The position numbers and the translations under genes were made by a program. 64,000 bases of DNA from positions 181,980 to 245,979 of the forward strand of contig NZ_CAKMMG010000009.1 in assembly GCF_927798115.1 (NCBI RefSeq), in the 5' to 3' direction. Below are positions 42,900 through 51,449 of the stretch, piece after piece. The DNA comes from Paenibacillus auburnensis (GTDB lineage: Bacteria > Bacillota > Bacilli > Paenibacillales > Paenibacillaceae). Under the pieces are notes generated by a model. That model saw only the letters and a program-made list of their open reading frames with translations. It had not been told where the DNA came from and did not search any database. How positions within the stretch are numbered: position 1 is the stretch's first letter; the number at the start of each line of letters is the position of its first letter.

Positions 42900-43745
42900 A
42901 TGAATCGCAGTAAATGGATAAATTTAAAATCAGAGCTGTTTACGAACGGTCTGGGTGTCACCGCGCTTGCTATTCTGGTGATTTTTACGCTGGGATCCGT
43001 ATTTGCTTTTCTGTCCGGCTATGACCCTAACGCAATGGATGCCATGGCCAGACTCACACCGCCCGGGGCAGGCCACTGGTTCGGAACGGATGACTACGGC
43101 CGTGATTATCTGGCCCGGGCGTTGTACGGCGGGCGTGTCTCTCTGCTGGTCGGCTTTGCTTCAATGATTGTAGCCACTATTATCGGGGTTGCCGTCGGTG
43201 TCGTCAGCGGCTATTTCGGCGGCTGGCTGGATAATCTGCTGATGCGGATGCTGGACATCATCATGTCCATTCCGTCCTTTTTGATCCTGCTGCTGCTTAG
43301 TGTGTTTTTGAAACCGAGCGTCGGCAATATTATCCTGATTATAGCTCTCCTGATGTGGATGACGGTGGCGCGGGTGGTCCGGGCGGAGACGATGACCATC
43401 AAGGAGCGCGAATATGTGCTGTACGCCAAGGCCTCCGGCCAGAGCGCGTCCGGCATTATCTGGCGGCATATTCTTCCCGGCCTGGTGCCGGTTATTATCG
43501 TAGGAGCAACCAACAACATCGCTTCGGCCATTATGATGGAATCCTCACTCAGCTTCCTCGGCTTCGGTGTACAGCCGCCGAACGCCACCTGGGGCAGCAT
43601 GCTGAACAGCGCGCAGGGCTATATTGCACAGGCGCCTTATCTCGCGCTGTTCCCCGGGCTGATGATTCTGCTGACCGTACTGAGCTTTAATGTGCTGGGC
43701 GATATTTTACGGGTCGGCTTTGAACCGAAGCTGATCCGGAGATAG
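42900..43745 (+). CDS. Peptide ABC transporter permease, DppC/OppC type
   Basis: A 281-residue permease with the OppC-type N-terminal membrane segment and the hallmark GTDDYGRDYLARALYGGRVSL. The EAA loop region is AKASGQSASGIIWRHILPGLVPVIIVGATNNIASAI, and the conserved end SFLGFGVQPPNATWG and FNVLGDILR follows. It pairs with the DppB-type protein. The ribosome site GGGGTGACCTC overlaps the end of the preceding gene. Confidence 0.93.
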   Translation: MNRSKWINLKSELFTNGLGVTALAILVIFTLGSVFAFLSGYDPNAMDAMARLTPPGAGHWFGTDDYGRDYLARALYGGRVSLLVGFASMIVATIIGVAVGVVSGYFGGWLDNLLMRMLDIIMSIPSFLILLLLSVFLKPSVGNIILIIALLMWMTVARVVRAETMTIKEREYVLYAKASGQSASGIIWRHILPGLVPVIIVGATNNIASAIMMESSLSFLGFGVQPPNATWGSMLNSAQGYIAQAPYLALFPGLMILLTVLSFNVLGDILRVGFEPKLIRR

Positions 43746-43760
43746 GAGAGTGATGACAGC

Positions 43761-44777
43761 ATGACTGAGCGGCTGCTATCTATTGAGAATTTACAAGTAT
43801 CGTTCGCTACCCGGGATGGAGAGAACCAGGCAGTCCGGGGCGTGAGCTTTCATATTAATGCCGGTGAGACCGTAGGGATTGTCGGGGAATCCGGCAGCGG
43901 CAAAAGTGTTACGGCCAAGGCCATCATGTCGCTGATTACGCCTCCGGGACGGATTACTTCCGGGAGACTGGAGTTTCAGGGCGGGGATCTGACCGGGCTT
44001 TCGGAAAAAGAGTGGCGGAAACTCCGCGGCAACCGGATTGCCATGGTCTTTCAGGACCCGATGACCTCGCTGAATCCGGTCAAAAAAATCGGGCAGCAAT
44101 TAACGGAAGTGATCCGCAGACACCGCGGATTAAATAAAGGAGCGGCCTACAAGGAAGCGGCTGAGATGCTGCGCCAGGTAGGTATCCGTGATCCGGAGCA
44201 GCGGCTGAAGCAGTATCCGCATGAATTCAGCGGCGGGATGCGCCAGCGGGTAATGATCGCCATGGCACTCTCCTGCCAGCCGGAGCTGCTGATTGCCGAT
44301 GAGCCGACAACCGCACTGGATGCTACCATTCAGGCGCAGATTCTTGACCTGTTCAAAGAGCTTAAAGGCAAGTCGGATACGGCCGTTGCGCTGATCACCC
44401 ATGATCTCGGGGTGGTGGCACAGGTCTGCACCCGAGTTATCGTTATGTACGGGGGGCTGATTATGGAGGAAGGGACGGTAGAGGATATTTTCTACCGCCC
44501 TCAGCATCCGTATACCCAAGGGCTGCTGCGCTCGATTCCGAAGCGCGGCGGGGGCTCACGTGAGCGGCTGATCCCGATCGAGGGTACGCCGCCTGATCTG
44601 CTGAATCCGCCGCCGGGCTGTCCGTTTATGGAGCGTTGCCCGCATGCCTTTGCCCGCTGCAGTGAACGTCCTCCCGCAGTCGAGCTGTCCCCGGGACACC
44701 GCTCGATGTGCTGGCTGGCTGAGAGTGCAGGGCAGCAGGCGGCAGCTGTTGCAGAAGGAGGGTTCGCTGGTGAGTGA
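43761..44777 (+). CDS. Peptide ABC transporter ATPase, DppD/OppD type
   Basis: A 338-residue ATPase. Walker A is GESGSGKS (about 41-48), the Q-loop is FQDPMTSLNP, the ABC signature is FSGGMRQR and Walker B is LLIADEPTTALD, with the switch His in ITHDLG. The C-terminal oligopeptide extension has the Cys-rich PPPGCPFMERCPHAFARCSE motif seen in OppD/DppD iron-sulfur or zinc-binding tails. It overlaps the next gene by 8 nt. Confidence 0.94.
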   Translation: MTERLLSIENLQVSFATRDGENQAVRGVSFHINAGETVGIVGESGSGKSVTAKAIMSLITPPGRITSGRLEFQGGDLTGLSEKEWRKLRGNRIAMVFQDPMTSLNPVKKIGQQLTEVIRRHRGLNKGAAYKEAAEMLRQVGIRDPEQRLKQYPHEFSGGMRQRVMIAMALSCQPELLIADEPTTALDATIQAQILDLFKELKGKSDTAVALITHDLGVVAQVCTRVIVMYGGLIMEEGTVEDIFYRPQHPYTQGLLRSIPKRGGGSRERLIPIEGTPPDLLNPPPGCPFMERCPHAFARCSERPPAVELSPGHRSMCWLAESAGQQAAAVAEGGFAGE

Positions 44778-45687
44778 TAGCAGCATATTAGTGGACGTAA
44801 ATAATCTGAAGAAGCACTTCTCCAAAGGCAAGGATCTGCGCGGGCGTGATACAGCTGTGCTGAAAGCGGTGGATGGCGTCAGCTTCCAGATCCGCCGGGG
44901 GGAAACCTTCGGGCTGGTCGGGGAATCGGGAAGCGGGAAATCTACGGTGGGGCGCTGTCTGTTGCGCCTGTACGATTACACTGCTGGTGAAGTGTCATTT
45001 GACGGGCAGCCGCTCGGAGCTTTAAGCGAGAAGCAGCTTAAGCCTTTCCGCAGAAGGATTCAGTCCATCTTTCAGGACCCGTATTCCTCGCTGAATCCCA
45101 GCCTGAATGTGCTGGAGCTGATCAGCGAGCCGATGAAGATTCATGGAGTATATCAGGGGGATGAACGCAAGGAGGCAGTGGCTGCACTGCTGGAGAAGGT
45201 AGGGCTGAAGCGGGAGCATCTGTACCGCTTCCCCCATGAGTTCAGCGGCGGCCAGCGGCAGCGGATATCCATTGCCAGAGCGCTGTCGGTCCGGCCGGAG
45301 TTTGTGGTCTGCGATGAGCCGATTTCAGCGCTCGATGTGTCCGTTCAGGCACAGGTGGTCAATATGCTGGAGGATCTGCAGGCTGAATTCGGATTGACGT
45401 ATCTGTTCATTGCCCATGACCTGTCGATGGTCCGGCATATTTCCGACCGGATCGGTGTGATGTACGGCGGGCGTCTGGTTGAAGTGGCTGAGAGTGATGA
45501 GCTGTATGACAATCCGCAGCATCCGTACACGAAGGCGCTATTGTCCTCCATTCTGGAGACGGATCCGCTTAAAGCCAATCAGCGGATCCATTTGGACGGC
45601 TTCACCGCCGTGCGCGGTGAAGGCGAGGCAGCGCAACTGCAAGAGGTAAGTCCGGGCCACTTCGTGGCTTATGATTTCAAGGAATAA
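44770..45687 (+). CDS. Peptide ABC transporter ATPase, DppF/OppF type
   Basis: A 305-residue ATPase starting at GTG 44770 with AAGGAGGG 6-7 nt upstream; the longer frame from 44644 lies within the preceding gene and is not used. Walker A is GESGSGKST, the Q-loop is FQDPYSSLNP, the signature is FSGGQRQR and Walker B is FVVCDEPISALD, with IAHDLS. It lacks the Cys-rich tail of its partner. It completes the heterodimeric motor of the five-gene importer. Confidence 0.93.
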   Translation: MSDSSILVDVNNLKKHFSKGKDLRGRDTAVLKAVDGVSFQIRRGETFGLVGESGSGKSTVGRCLLRLYDYTAGEVSFDGQPLGALSEKQLKPFRRRIQSIFQDPYSSLNPSLNVLELISEPMKIHGVYQGDERKEAVAALLEKVGLKREHLYRFPHEFSGGQRQRISIARALSVRPEFVVCDEPISALDVSVQAQVVNMLEDLQAEFGLTYLFIAHDLSMVRHISDRIGVMYGGRLVEVAESDELYDNPQHPYTKALLSSILETDPLKANQRIHLDGFTAVRGEGEAAQLQEVSPGHFVAYDFKE

Positions 45688-45704
45688 GCGGGAGGCAGAG
45701 AAAC

Positions 45705-46139
45705 ATGTCGGAAACAGTGAACAAGGTTAGATTATCACAGTGGGATGCGTTGTTATTGGAATCACTGCGGGGACTGGGTTGGACGAATGAAGAGCTGCTG
45801 GCCATTACCTCTGCCGGAGAACTGCCGGTCGACAATAGTCCGTTCGAATTTGATTATCAGCAGCTCGCAGCTCTGGCAGCAGAGAAGCCGGAGGAATACC
45901 GCCAGGCTGTAACGGAAGGCTACCAGATTAAATACAATACGATCCGGGGCATCCGCAGCTGGATCTCTGTCGCGCTAGGCATAGAGCCGCAGCTGGAGCT
46001 GGAGGAAGGCAAGGAAGCGGTTGAGGTTTCCTTAAACGCAGACGAGAAAAAACGTGTGGAAGACGTTCTGTCCTTTGGCTGGGTGATCAGCGGAGAAGCG
46101 GAGTCCGGAGTCTACCGGATTGAACCGGTCCAGCGGTAA
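45705..46139 (+). CDS. Hypothetical protein at the end of the peptide-transport operon
   Basis: A 144-residue soluble acidic protein beginning 17 nt after the ATPase stop with GGGAGGCAG as ribosome site. The N-terminal region (LSQWDALLLESLRGLGWTNEELLAITSAG) looks helical and HTH-like; the C-terminus includes LNADEKKRVEDVLSFGWVISGEAESG. Family not recognised. Co-transcription with the transporter is likely because the next terminator follows it. It may be an accessory or regulator of peptide uptake (inference). Confidence 0.7.
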   Translation: MSETVNKVRLSQWDALLLESLRGLGWTNEELLAITSAGELPVDNSPFEFDYQQLAALAAEKPEEYRQAVTEGYQIKYNTIRGIRSWISVALGIEPQLELEEGKEAVEVSLNADEKKRVEDVLSFGWVISGEAESGVYRIEPVQR

Positions 46140-46156
46140 GCTGCACGATAAATGGA

Positions 46157-46195
46157 AATTGCCTCCCGGCGTTATGTCCGGGGGGCAATTTTTTT
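46157..46195 (+). terminator. Terminator of the peptide-transport operon
   Basis: ATTGCC..CCGG / CCGG..GGCAAT stem followed by T7. Confidence 0.9.
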
Positions 46196-46291
46196 GGGTT
46201 CTATTTTTAATGGCTGAAACGCGGGAACAGGGATAAACGTATGATAAGAAGCATGAAATAAGATAAGGGGAATCCTGCCGACCGGTCTTTC

Positions 46292-47131
46292 CTACATATT
46301 CAGCTGAATCTTGCGGGTGCTGAGAACGCCTTCCAGGCCGGTAGGGTCGGTACTTACTTTGCGCGATACAAAAGCCTCCGCCCGCTCCGAGGTGCGGATA
46401 CGCACCGGCTTGGTCTCCATATGCACCAGTTCCCACATGACGTCGGCTACGGACTCTGCTGTCTGGGGTTCTACATTCCGCTGCAGAAAGGTTGCGGTGT
46501 ACGCATCAATTACCGGCTTGTATTCGTCCTCCAGAATCCCGCCGGTGTCTGATACATGCCCCAGCACGGTTTTGTTGAATTCTGTGGCAATCGCCCCCGG
46601 CTCCAGTAAAGTCACGTCGATGTTGAATTGCGGTTTGTAATAGGTAGCCAGACTTTCCAGCAGGCCTTCCACCGCAAATTTACTGGCGCAGTATATTTCA
46701 TTCATCGGCTGTCCAACTAGTCCGCCTACGCTTGAAGTGGCTACGATATGACCGTTCCCGCTCTTACGCAGCAGGGGCAGTGCAGCCCGGATGGTATGCA
46801 TTACGCCGTATACATTGGTATCGAAGACCCGGTGGATATCTTCCACCGGCGCTTGCCCAAGTGCGCGGAGGTAACCGAACCCTGCATTGCAGAACAGTAC
46901 GTCCAGCGAGCCGTGCTTACGGCTGATTTCGTCGACCACAAGCTGAATGCTGTCCGGATCTGTGACTTCGAGATGGACGAAATGCAGATTGCCTGTTTCG
47001 CGGTACAGCTCCTGGTCGCGTGCCGGATTCCGCGTGCCGGCGTATACAGTCCAGCCTTCACGGGCGAATTTCAGAGCCGATGCCAGGCCGATTCCGGAAG
47101 AGGCGCCGGTAATGCAGATGATTTTGCTCAT
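46292..47131 (-). CDS. Short-chain dehydrogenase/reductase
   Basis: A 279-residue classical SDR. The cofactor loop is TGASSGIG (about 7-14), NAGFG follows, the catalytic Ser is in VATSSVGG, and YCASK gives the Tyr and Lys. The Arg following the first strand (YAGTRNPAR) favours NADPH. Substrate unknown; the sequence resembles the group annotated as oxidoreductase or retinol-dehydrogenase-like. ATG 47131 has GGAGGTTGC upstream; the six codons beyond it start at a TTG inside the ribosome site. Confidence 0.88.
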   Translation of the reverse strand: MSKIICITGASSGIGLASALKFAREGWTVYAGTRNPARDQELYRETGNLHFVHLEVTDPDSIQLVVDEISRKHGSLDVLFCNAGFGYLRALGQAPVEDIHRVFDTNVYGVMHTIRAALPLLRKSGNGHIVATSSVGGLVGQPMNEIYCASKFAVEGLLESLATYYKPQFNIDVTLLEPGAIATEFNKTVLGHVSDTGGILEDEYKPVIDAYTATFLQRNVEPQTAESVADVMWELVHMETKPVRIRTSERAEAFVSRKVSTDPTGLEGVLSTRKIQLNM

Positions 47132-47298
47132 TTTAAATGCAACCTCCAATGAATTTGATGTTGGAAATCAGGAATTTCCAAAAGATGGTCTATACATTAT
47201 AGCATGTACCGGATGCATCTCCCTTGAGTCCGACATAAAGTCCGCATTTTCGCCTATTTTTACGGCCTGGTTAAGTTGTATCAAAGTTTTCATTACTG

Positions 47299-47317
47299 TA
47301 GACTATAATTAAGTCTA
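47299..47317 (+). promoter_or_regulatory. Palindrome over a -10 box before the AI-2E family gene
   Basis: TAGACT-N7-AGTCTA overlaps TATAAT (47304-47309), 27 nt before the start codon of the next gene. This is a possible operator. A similar TGTAGACTATAAT string occurs before the WYL regulator at 24405-24417. Confidence 0.45.
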
Positions 47318-47343
47318 TAGTAGTAAGCGAATGGAGAGGAACA

Positions 47344-48372
47344 ATGGAAGTATTTAAGCGTTATTATGCTAATTTAACGATCCGGCGCTTTGGAATTCTG
47401 GTGCTGATCGGACTGCTGCTCTACAGCATCAGAGACATGTTGAATTTAGTGCTCCTGACATTTTTGATTGCTTACGTGATGAACAGCTTTCAGGTTCTGC
47501 TGACGAAGCGGATCAGCAAGTATATCCGGGTGAACAGCAAGGTCATAATCATCGTGTTGTACCTGGCCCTTATCACCATGATCGTACTTACCCTGGTTAA
47601 ATATCTGCCCAAAGTGTTCGAGCAAGTCAAGCAATTAACCACCTATTTATCGAATTTAACTTCTGAAGACATCCCGCAAAATGAGATTACCCAGTACTTA
47701 TTCGGTATGCTCAAGGATTTGAACTATCAGTCCTATCTAAAGGGCGGTATTGATTATGTGTTCAAAATCAGCAACTGGGGCACAACCTTCGTATTATCCA
47801 CCATTCTGAGCTTTGTTTTCATCCTGGAAAAGGGCCGCATTGTCAGCTTTACTTCCCGCCTGAGAGAGAGCAAGATTTCCTGGTTCTACGTAGAGCTTGA
47901 GTATTTCGGCAAAAAATTCATTTCCTCCTTCGGCAAGGTCATTGAAGCGCAGATTCTGATCGCGCTGTTCAATACGTTCTTTACCGTGATCGGTTTATGG
48001 ATTCTTGGCTTCTTTTTTGAACCGTTTCCTTATCTGTTCGCGCTTTCCGTGATGATCTTCCTGCTCAGCCTGATTCCGGTGGTCGGATTCGTCATCTCGC
48101 TGGTTCCGCTCTGTATTATCGGCTATAATATCGGCGGGCTGGAAATGACGGCCTATGTCCTCGCGATGATTGCCGTGCTGCATTTCATGGAGGGCTATTT
48201 CCTGAATCCGAAGCTGATGTCCTCGAAGATGAACCTGCCGATGTTCTACACCTTCATCGTATTGCTGTTCTCCGAGCACTATATTGGCGTATGGGGACTT
48301 ATTCTCGGGATTCCGATCTTTGTCTTCTTCTTGGATATCCTTGATATTTCCCGCAATGAACCCGTGAAGTAA
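47344..48372 (+). CDS. AI-2E family (PerM/TqsA/YueF) membrane protein
   Basis: A 342-residue protein with about eight membrane segments in the AI-2E pattern. Features are an N-terminal pair (FGILVLIGLLLYSIRDMLNLVLLTFLIAYVMN), a soluble region, SFVFILEKGR, and the C-terminal cluster FLLSLIPVVGFVISLVPLC and GYFLNPKLMSSKMNLP, the family signature. Members export signals, or act as Na+/H+ or other transporters; the substrate here is unknown. ATG 47344 has GGAGAGGA upstream. A strong terminator follows. Confidence 0.9.
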   Translation: MEVFKRYYANLTIRRFGILVLIGLLLYSIRDMLNLVLLTFLIAYVMNSFQVLLTKRISKYIRVNSKVIIIVLYLALITMIVLTLVKYLPKVFEQVKQLTTYLSNLTSEDIPQNEITQYLFGMLKDLNYQSYLKGGIDYVFKISNWGTTFVLSTILSFVFILEKGRIVSFTSRLRESKISWFYVELEYFGKKFISSFGKVIEAQILIALFNTFFTVIGLWILGFFFEPFPYLFALSVMIFLLSLIPVVGFVISLVPLCIIGYNIGGLEMTAYVLAMIAVLHFMEGYFLNPKLMSSKMNLPMFYTFIVLLFSEHYIGVWGLILGIPIFVFFLDILDISRNEPVK

Positions 48373-48394
48373 CCAGAATTCCGTTCATAAAAAA

Positions 48395-48429
48395 GAGGCA
48401 GCCCACATTTGCCAGCGGGCTGCCTTTTT
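48395..48429. terminator. Bidirectional terminator
   Basis: GAGGCAGCCC / GGGCTGCCT with T5 on the plus strand and a T-run on the minus strand, between convergent genes. Confidence 0.9.
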
Positions 48430-48450
48430 CATCATCTAAGTATTCTGCAA

Positions 48451-48843
48451 TCAGCCGAACGTGGTAGTGACACTCTGGGTCACAAGCTCTCTTACCTCGG
48501 CTTTTTGCGCTGCGTATTGTTCTCTTGTAATGCTGCCGCTGGCCAGGCGCGAATCCAGCTGCTGAGTCAGCTGTGCAACCTGCAGGTTAATGACCTGATT
48601 GATATTCCCGCCGTTCTCTGCGGCGATGTCCTTCAGAGACTTACCGTCGTAAAGTGCCTCGTACAGCTCTTCATCAGAGGACTGGTTCAGTGCTTCAAGC
48701 AGCTCGTCCTTGTCTGCCACAGCTGCGGAAGTAGACCATTTCGCTACCGGAGAGGCGATGGCGGCAGTTCTGCCCCAGGCTGTTCCTCCGAAAGACATTG
48801 CTACAATCATGGTCCCGACAATCATCACTCGTTTTATGTTCAT
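48451..48843 (-). CDS. Small secreted protein with SHOCT-like tail
   Basis: A 130-residue protein with a signal peptide (VMIVGTMIVAMSFGGTAWG). The mature part has LKDIAAENGGNINQVINLQVAQLTQQLDSRLASGSITREQYAAQK, in which the LASGSITREQYAAQKAE segment resembles SHOCT or YckD-like helical motifs. ATG 48843 has AGAGGA upstream. It is divergent from the two-component system at 49190; the 346-nt spacer carries direct repeats, so it is a plausible target of that regulator (inference). Confidence 0.75.
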   Translation of the reverse strand: MNIKRVMIVGTMIVAMSFGGTAWGRTAAIASPVAKWSTSAAVADKDELLEALNQSSDEELYEALYDGKSLKDIAAENGGNINQVINLQVAQLTQQLDSRLASGSITREQYAAQKAEVRELVTQSVTTTFG

Positions 48844-48944
48844 GTAAATAATCCTCTTTTCATATTTGTTATATCGGTAAGGGGTCATAGGTTACGTTAG
48901 TTAGGATAAATGTGCTTAAGTGCATTGTAACCGGGAAAGCTGAG

Positions 48945-48967
48945 GCTAAGCTTAAGTCTGGTTTAAG
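48945..48967. promoter_or_regulatory. Phased TTAAG direct repeats between divergent genes
   Basis: CTAAG, CTTAAG-TCTGG-TTTAAG (48951-48967) are repeats at an 11-bp spacing, as OmpR-type regulators use; another CTTAAG lies at 48915-48920. The rest of the 48844-49189 gap shows an imperfect GGTTGCC...GGCAACC pair (48967 region and about 49037-49045) but no gene. Confidence 0.35.
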
Positions 48968-49189
48968 ATTGCCTAAAGAATGGCCCCTTGGGGGTAATAC
49001 GCTTTAATCCGCGGTAGGGTTCATTTAAATGATCACGGCAACCTTTCAAGCTGAGAACCGTCTGGAGCAGGGAAGAGCTTTTGGGTGGACCGGCAAATCA
49101 AGGTATACTATCAGCAGGAAGCAGAACGGTTATTAAGAGAAGCAGGGCCAGATAGTAAATAAACCATAAGTGTAAGAGGTGAACCGCCG

Positions 49190-49885
49190 ATGAATAAAAA
49201 AGTACTGGTTGTTGATGACGAACAGAGCATTTCCAGTGCAATTGCCTATGCGCTGCGGCGCGAAGGCTATGAGGTGGATACGGCCGGTGACGGGGAGGAG
49301 GCCCTCTCCAAGGTGCTGACCTTCCATCCGAATGTGCTGGTGCTGGACGTGATGATGCCTAAGCTGAGCGGCTATGATGTATGCCGCCGGCTGGAGAACC
49401 GGGATGATATAGGGATTATTCTGTTGACAGTCAAAAATGATATTGTTGATAAAATTGTCGGGCTGGAGCTTGGGGCAGATGATTACATGACCAAGCCGTT
49501 TGAAATCCGTGAGCTGCTGGCTCGTGTCAAGGCGCTGCTGCGCAGGCTGGACAAGAAGACGGGTGAAGTCGCCGGCGAGGTAATCGAGTATGGAGCGCTG
49601 CGCGTGTATCCCGACAGGCGTTCTGCCGAGCTTGGGGATGAGGAGCTGGAGCTGACGCCGAAGGAATTTGATCTGCTGCTGCTGCTGCTCTCCCATCCAC
49701 AGCGTGTATATATGCGGGAAGAGCTGCTGGAGCAGGTATGGGAGATGGACTATGCCGGCGGCACACGCACCGTGGATATCCACATCCAGCGTCTGCGCAA
49801 AAAGCTCGGTGAGCCTTATCAGAATATGCTGCAGACGGTTTATGGCGTCGGGTATAAAGCTGTACCGGCCGGGAGCTACGCATGA
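49190..49885 (+). CDS. OmpR-family response regulator
   Basis: A 231-residue regulator. The receiver domain has the acidic pocket VVDDE, the phospho-acceptor Asp53 in VLVLDVMMPKLSG, the switch Thr in ILLTVKN and Lys in MTKPF. The winged-helix domain (about 130-228) has LELTPKEFDLLLLLLSHP and RTVDIHIQRLRKKL. It overlaps the histidine kinase gene by 4 nt. AAGAGGTGAACC precedes the ATG. Confidence 0.95.
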   Translation: MNKKVLVVDDEQSISSAIAYALRREGYEVDTAGDGEEALSKVLTFHPNVLVLDVMMPKLSGYDVCRRLENRDDIGIILLTVKNDIVDKIVGLELGADDYMTKPFEIRELLARVKALLRRLDKKTGEVAGEVIEYGALRVYPDRRSAELGDEELELTPKEFDLLLLLLSHPQRVYMREELLEQVWEMDYAGGTRTVDIHIQRLRKKLGEPYQNMLQTVYGVGYKAVPAGSYA

Positions 49886-51348
49886 GAGTCAGCATCAAGC
49901 TGAAATTCAGCCTGTTCCTGGGGCTGCTGCTGATCCTGGCTGTCAGTGTGCTGAGCTATTTCGTGCTGCGCGGCGTAGAGCGCAATGAGCTGACCCAGGC
50001 GGAGGCCTCGCTCGCCCAGCATGTCAAAACCGTCAATCTGCGGGTGAAGCAGACCTACTACACGGGAGTCCGGCTTCCTCCGCAGCAATTTCTGCAGCGG
50101 CGCGGGCGTGAGCTGGCGGCCGAGCTGGCCGGCTTTACCGGTCTTGAGGTCACGCTGTACGATGCGCAAGGTGAGCAGGCAGGGACCTCGGTGCAGCGTG
50201 AGCCTGCACAGGGAAGTGCCGCTATCGCCGGTGCACTGGCCTATGCGCTGCAGAACAAGATCGCTTACCAGAATGCAGGCGACAAGCTGCTCTATCTGGC
50301 TCCGCTTCAAGGCCCGGAGGGGCAGATGGGGGTAGTGCAGCTGCAGTATTCACTGAAGAGTGCGCAAAGCTTTCAGCAGACCCTCCGCAATCTGTTCCTG
50401 ACGACCGGAGCCGCGGTGCTCCTGCTAAGCTTCATTACCGGTTATTTGTATTTCAACCGCGCCGCCTCTGCGATCAGCCGCTTGAAGAAGGCGGCAGAGT
50501 CGATCCGCCGGACCGAATATATCTCATCTCCGCCGCTTACACGAAGGGATGAGCTGGGTGAGCTGGCCGAGGGGATTTATTTTATGAGTAAGGAAATTGA
50601 GCGCAGTATTGCCGCAAAGGATGAAGAGCAGCGTAAATTACAGCTCGCCGTGACGAAGCTTCAGGCGCTGGAGCAGCAGCAGAAGCAGTATATCGGCAAT
50701 ATCAGCCATGAGTTCAAGACACCGCTGACCTCGATTAAGGCTTATGTGGACCTGCTTAACATGTATGATGATGATCCCAAGCTGCTGCTGGAGGCCAAGA
50801 CCAATATCGCCAAGGAAAGTGACCGGCTGTATGAGATGGTGGACAAGGTGCTGCAGCTGACCGCACTGGAGAAATATGATTTCGAATCGCAGGCCGAGTT
50901 GTTTGAGGTAGCCGAAGGGCTGCGGGATATCTGCGGCCGGATGAACGGCAAGGCCGAGCGGTTCGGCCTGACAATTACGCTGGAGGCGGAGCCTGCACAG
51001 ATCTGGATCGACAAAGAGAGCTTCATGCATATTTTCATCAATCTGATTGATAATGCCATCAAATATAATGTCCCACAGGGGGCTGTCCATCTGCGTAGTG
51101 AGGTCCGGGAGGGCCGGGTATGGATCACGATCAGCGATACCGGCATAGGCATCCCGGCGGAAGCACGGGACAAAATCTTCGAGCCATTCTATACGGTTAA
51201 CCGCGACCGCTCCCGGGCGTCGGGGGGCACCGGTCTCGGGTTGTCACTGGTGCGCAATCTGGTCGAGAAGCAGAACGGCAGCATTGTCCTGCTGGAGACA
51301 GAGGGCGAAGGCTCGGCGTTCCAGCTTTCTTTTCCGGTAATGGCGTGA
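49882..51348 (+). CDS. Sensor histidine kinase
   Basis: A 488-residue membrane kinase. The first membrane segment is residues 8-27 (FSLFLGLLLILAVSVLSYFV), followed by an extracytoplasmic sensor of about 140 residues, a second membrane segment near 170-192, and a HAMP region (RAASAISRLKKAAESI). The phospho-acceptor His is in NISHEFKTPLTSI (near 276). The ATPase has the N box LIDNAIKYNVPQ, G1 DTGIGIP and G2 GGTGLGLSLV. Its signal is unknown. It is translationally coupled to the response regulator and followed by a TolB-like lipoprotein gene that may form part of the sensing unit. Confidence 0.95.
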   Translation: MRVSIKLKFSLFLGLLLILAVSVLSYFVLRGVERNELTQAEASLAQHVKTVNLRVKQTYYTGVRLPPQQFLQRRGRELAAELAGFTGLEVTLYDAQGEQAGTSVQREPAQGSAAIAGALAYALQNKIAYQNAGDKLLYLAPLQGPEGQMGVVQLQYSLKSAQSFQQTLRNLFLTTGAAVLLLSFITGYLYFNRAASAISRLKKAAESIRRTEYISSPPLTRRDELGELAEGIYFMSKEIERSIAAKDEEQRKLQLAVTKLQALEQQQKQYIGNISHEFKTPLTSIKAYVDLLNMYDDDPKLLLEAKTNIAKESDRLYEMVDKVLQLTALEKYDFESQAELFEVAEGLRDICGRMNGKAERFGLTITLEAEPAQIWIDKESFMHIFINLIDNAIKYNVPQGAVHLRSEVREGRVWITISDTGIGIPAEARDKIFEPFYTVNRDRSRASGGTGLGLSLVRNLVEKQNGSIVLLETEGEGSAFQLSFPVMA

Positions 51349-51449
51349 GAATCAATAAACTTTACAAGTTGGAAACATTATGCAGCGTTTTGGAAATACT
51401 CTTCCGGTATGCTTGGGGCAATGGAGCAATAACACTGTAGGGGGAAGTA

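Noticed and set aside
44644..44769. Longer start for the OppF-type ATPase
   Set aside because: This stretch lies wholly within the OppD-type gene; GTG 44770 has AAGGAGGG and gives the normal family length.
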